8,617 bases of DNA, taken from Bacillota bacterium. Lineage in GTDB: Bacteria > Bacillota > Clostridia > Christensenellales > Aristaeellaceae. A program made the translations under genes and the position numbers. The stretch spans positions 1 through 8,617 of the forward strand of contig JAEZJP010000128.1 in the NCBI GenBank assembly GCA_023415715.1, in the 5' to 3' direction. The stretch's first letter is position 1. Each line of letters opens with the position of its first letter. Below the pieces are notes generated by a model. It was not told where the DNA came from, did not search any database, and saw nothing but the letters and a program-made list of their open reading frames with translations. This document shows, one piece after another, positions 6,437-8,617 of this stretch.

Positions 6437-8230
6437 TTATAGCGGCAGCCGCAGCACCGCTTTGGTTCCCTGCCCTAGCGTGGAATCAATGGACAGCCCG
6501 TACTTGAGCCCATATTTCAGCTTCACTCGGCGGGATATATTGATCAGGCCGACGCTTTGGGGCGTACCGGTATCCGGAAGATCGGATGTGTTTTCGGCCA
6601 GGCTTTCCCGTATGCGGGCAAGCTGAGATTCCCCCATGCCTACGCCGTTATCCTCCACCGTGATATGTAATTCTTCCCCGCAGGGGGCGACTGTTACGGC
6701 AATGCGGGCGCCGCCACGTTTGGGCTCGCAGCCGTGAACCAGCGCGTTTTCCACCAGGGGCTGGACCGTCATGGCCGGCAGAGCGTAATCCTGAAACGCT
6801 TCGATACCCATGATTTCAAAGGACAAAGTCCCGTACCGCATTTTTTGAAGCTGCAAATAGCTGTCCACGATCTTCATTTCTGCACTGAGCGTGATGTTAC
6901 GGTCGGTATTCACCATGCCGCGAAGCAGCGTGGACAGGTGGTCGATGCACATGGAGGCTTCCGTCGCACGACCGCACTTAACAAGAAGGTTGATGGTATT
7001 CAGCGCGTTGAACAGAAAGTGGGGCCTTATTTGACTGCATAGCGCTGCGTATTGCGCTTCCTTTTCCAGGTATTTTGCCTCGTAAATTTGCCTGGTGAGC
7101 AGGTCGTTCTTTTCCATGAAGGTGCTTAACTGCTCCGTCATTTCGTTGAAGGAGGAGGCAAGGTAATTCAATTCATCTGTGCCGGATACCTGCGCCCGCA
7201 CCGCAAGATCCCCTTTTTGCACCTTTTGCATAAGGCCCGTGATTTCAAAGATGGGCTTTAAGAAGAGCTTCACCAGCACAACGGAAAACAGCACGCTGCC
7301 CGCAGAGCACAAAAACGCCCATAGAATGGCCTTGTCCCTTGCCGCGGCAGCATCCCTTGTAAGCTCTCGTGTGGAGTGGATGTCGATCACGCGCCAGTCC
7401 GCCGATTGCAGTGCTTTTATGCTGATGACGTATTCCGCCCTGCCAATCTTTTCAAAGAAAGGACCTTCGCCTTCGAGTTTGCTAAGGAGTGCCGAAACTT
7501 CCTGTATTGTTGCGCCGCCTTCCAACAGGGAATTGGCATAGATTTGGTTGCCCCGGCTGTCGAGTATATACAGTGCGTTGCCCTGGGTAACCTCCGCCCG
7601 GTCGCATACGTTTTTGATGCCCACATAATTGGCATCAACTCGGATCACACCCAACACATCGCTGGCGTTTTTGGTGCTCAGTATCTTTTGCACAACAGAG
7701 AATACGTAAAGGGAAGAGCGGCCCTGGGTTTCCATATGAACGGGTATGAATACGGGTTCGTTTGACTGTATCGCGTCCTTATACCAGCTTTCCTCCCGGA
7801 AGGTAACGGGGATGCTGGCATCATACCTTGTTTTGCTGCTTAAATAAACCTCGTCGGTAAGGATCAAAGCACGCAGGATATCGCTTCGTGGAATGGTCAT
7901 CACACCGCCGAGATATTCCTCAATGATGCGCTGCTTTTGAAGCTTTTGAGCCGGAGTTCCAGGTTTTGTTTGAAGCTGTTCCATGACGCTTTTGTTATAA
8001 TAGGGCGAAAGGCAAAGCCTGAAAAGCTCCTCCAGGTACGTGTCGGTATTGATGGCCAGCTGTTCCAACAGCAGCTGCGTTTTCTGGGTGGATTGGCGTA
8101 TCAAATCCGTCCGCTGGTTTAAATAGGTAAGTATGGTCACCAGCGTGACAGATGAAAAAATGAGCATAGAAATCATGAAAATCAGCTTTTGCTTCACATG
8201 CCAATGCATATACCGAAAGGATCTGTTCAC
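6437..8230 (-). CDS. Membrane sensor histidine kinase (YesM-like)
   Basis: This 597-residue kinase passes a signal from outside the cell to the AraC-type regulator encoded next. Helix 1 lies at about 15-37, an extracytoplasmic sensor region at 38-300 (Cache-like in layout, with SWYKDAIQSNEPVF at 148-161), and helix 2 at about 301-323. A HAMP linker at 324-375 follows (LKPIFEITGLMQKVQKGDLA and DELNYLASSFNEMTEQL), then a short coiled coil. The His_kinase domain (PF06580 type) has H404 in SQIRPHFLFNALNTI. The ATPase domain has N495 in PLVENALVHG, the G1 box DNGVGMG (527-533) and the G2 box SVGLINISRR. All key residues are present. The start is a GTG at 8230, with GGAGG at 8242-8238 seven bases upstream. 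The ligand cannot be read from the sequence; the divergent solute-binding gene suggests a sugar-linked signal. Confidence 0.95.
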   Translation of the reverse strand: MNRSFRYMHWHVKQKLIFMISMLIFSSVTLVTILTYLNQRTDLIRQSTQKTQLLLEQLAINTDTYLEELFRLCLSPYYNKSVMEQLQTKPGTPAQKLQKQRIIEEYLGGVMTIPRSDILRALILTDEVYLSSKTRYDASIPVTFREESWYKDAIQSNEPVFIPVHMETQGRSSLYVFSVVQKILSTKNASDVLGVIRVDANYVGIKNVCDRAEVTQGNALYILDSRGNQIYANSLLEGGATIQEVSALLSKLEGEGPFFEKIGRAEYVISIKALQSADWRVIDIHSTRELTRDAAAARDKAILWAFLCSAGSVLFSVVLVKLFLKPIFEITGLMQKVQKGDLAVRAQVSGTDELNYLASSFNEMTEQLSTFMEKNDLLTRQIYEAKYLEKEAQYAALCSQIRPHFLFNALNTINLLVKCGRATEASMCIDHLSTLLRGMVNTDRNITLSAEMKIVDSYLQLQKMRYGTLSFEIMGIEAFQDYALPAMTVQPLVENALVHGCEPKRGGARIAVTVAPCGEELHITVEDNGVGMGESQLARIRESLAENTSDLPDTGTPQSVGLINISRRVKLKYGLKYGLSIDSTLGQGTKAVLRLPL

Positions 8231-8251
8231 GGCCTCTCCTCCCCTGTCTTC

Positions 8252-8280
8252 ATTATAAAAGGGATTTGAAGCAGTTGCAA
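8252..8280 (-). promoter_or_regulatory. Promoter of the kinase/regulator operon
   Basis: On the minus strand TTGCAA (8280-8275, four of six) is followed after 17 bases by a perfect TATAAT (8257-8252). Transcription would start near 8245, leaving a leader of only about 15 bases that is nearly all ribosome binding site (GGGGAGGAGAGG). The promoter faces away from that of the solute-binding gene, and the two share the gap 8231-8413. Confidence 0.6.
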
Positions 8281-8300
8281 TGACAAGGCATGGTTATCGT

Positions 8301-8328
8301 AAAAACTGGTACCGGAATCAAAAAACTG
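8301..8328 (+). promoter_or_regulatory. Direct repeat, candidate binding site of the AraC-type regulator
   Basis: AAAAACTG occurs at 8301-8308 and again at 8321-8328, exactly 20 bases apart, about two helical turns. The second copy ends five bases before the -35 region of the solute-binding gene. AraC-family domains with two helix-turn-helix units commonly bind direct repeats spaced like this next to a poor -35. Binding by the regulator encoded in this window is inferred. Confidence 0.5.
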
Positions 8329-8333
8329 CGGTA

Positions 8334-8362
8334 TTTTTCTTTAGCTGTATAGCGGCTATAAT
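8334..8362 (+). promoter_or_regulatory. Promoter of the solute-binding protein gene
   Basis: A perfect TATAAT at 8357-8362 lies 17 bases after TTTTTC at 8334-8339, which is a poor -35. Such a pair fits a promoter that needs an activator. The -10 sits within inverted repeats: TATAGC at 8348-8353 with GCTATA at 8355-8360 around one base, and CTGTAT at 8345-8350 with ATACAG at 8361-8366. The leader to the ATG at 8414 would be about 45 bases. Confidence 0.6.
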
Positions 8363-8413
8363 ACAGTCAGAAGACAATCCAGGAAGGCAGCTGGACAAAA
8401 GGAGGAGCGGTTC

Positions 8414-8617
8414 ATGAAAAAGGTTCTGGCAGTCGCATTGGCGCTGGTATTGTGCTTAGGCAGCATATCGGCCTTTGCGGAGGGTGTGGAAATCAAGTTC
8501 TTTACCGGGAAGATTGAAACCATCGACCTATTGAATGAGATCATCGATGCGTTCAATCAAAGCCATCCGGGCATTACCGTGGAGCAGGAATTCCAAAAGG
8601 AAGCCAGCAACATCATC
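8414..8617 (+). CDS. Extracellular solute-binding protein of an ABC importer (N-terminal part)
   Basis: The first 68 residues of a gene that runs off the window. Residues 1-22 are a signal peptide ending in SISAFA-EG, a good signal peptidase I site. After it, EIKFFTGKIETIDLLNEIID and then AFNQSHPGITVEQEF match the opening of family 1 solute-binding proteins: a first beta strand, a helix, then the F-x-x-x-(Y/H)P-x-I-x-V pattern. Such proteins bind mostly oligosaccharides outside the cell for ABC import. The only early cysteine (C14) is in LVLCLGS, which is not a proper lipobox. AAGGAGGA at 8399-8406 gives a strong ribosome site 8 bases before the ATG. Divergence from a YesM/YesN pair is a common setting for carbohydrate importers. 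The substrate cannot be told. Confidence 0.85.
   Translation, partial: MKKVLAVALALVLCLGSISAFAEGVEIKFFTGKIETIDLLNEIIDAFNQSHPGITVEQEFQKEASNII

Noticed and set aside
1..8617. tRNA, rRNA, CRISPR array, insertion sequence or attachment site
   Set aside because: No cloverleaf, rRNA core sequence, regular repeat-spacer array, transposase or integrase was seen on either strand by eye.

Overview
The window looks like chromosomal DNA of a Gram-positive anaerobe of the Clostridia type with mid-range GC (by eye). The grounds are strong AGGAGG-type ribosome binding sites at short spacing before almost every gene, GTG starts on two genes, sigma-A-like TTGACA/TATAAT promoters, and a YesM/YesN-type two-component pair beside an ABC solute-binding protein. 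The species cannot be named from the sequence, and no mobile element, RNA gene or CRISPR array was seen.

Layout. (1) Positions 1-2017, plus strand: the last 21 codons of a probable phosphate-binding protein PstS, a gap with two hairpins, then pstC and pstA, which overlap by 11 bases. Together pstC and pstA form the membrane channel of a high-affinity phosphate importer. The ATPase gene pstB, which usually follows pstA, is not there; a convergent gene begins 10 bases later. (2) Positions 2028-4610, minus strand: two small membrane-protein genes of unknown function (178 and about 247 residues), then a secreted serpin of 402 residues with an inhibitory-type hinge. The membrane pair is driven by a strong promoter at 4758-4786. 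The serpin has its own candidate promoter, whose -35 overlaps the stop codon of the gene before it and whose spacer is filled by a 16-base inverted repeat. (3) Positions 4792-8280, minus strand: a histidine kinase and an AraC-type response regulator in one operon, ending in a clear intrinsic terminator. (4) Positions 8301-8617, plus strand: the promoter region and first 68 codons of a family 1 extracellular solute-binding protein, divergent from the kinase.

How the genes work together. The kinase probably senses an extracellular or membrane-linked signal and phosphorylates the regulator. The regulator is then well placed to activate the divergent solute-binding gene, presumably the first gene of a carbohydrate ABC importer. 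A direct repeat (AAAAACTG twice, exactly 20 bases apart) just upstream of a poor -35 and a perfect -10 is a good candidate for its binding site. The serpin is likely exported to trap proteases outside the cell; whether the two membrane proteins are linked to it is open.

The most unusual items are the bacterial serpin with its operator-like promoter, the two unrecognised membrane proteins beside it, the missing pstB, and the lack of a lipobox in the solute-binding protein. I did not find a clearly new multi-gene system.
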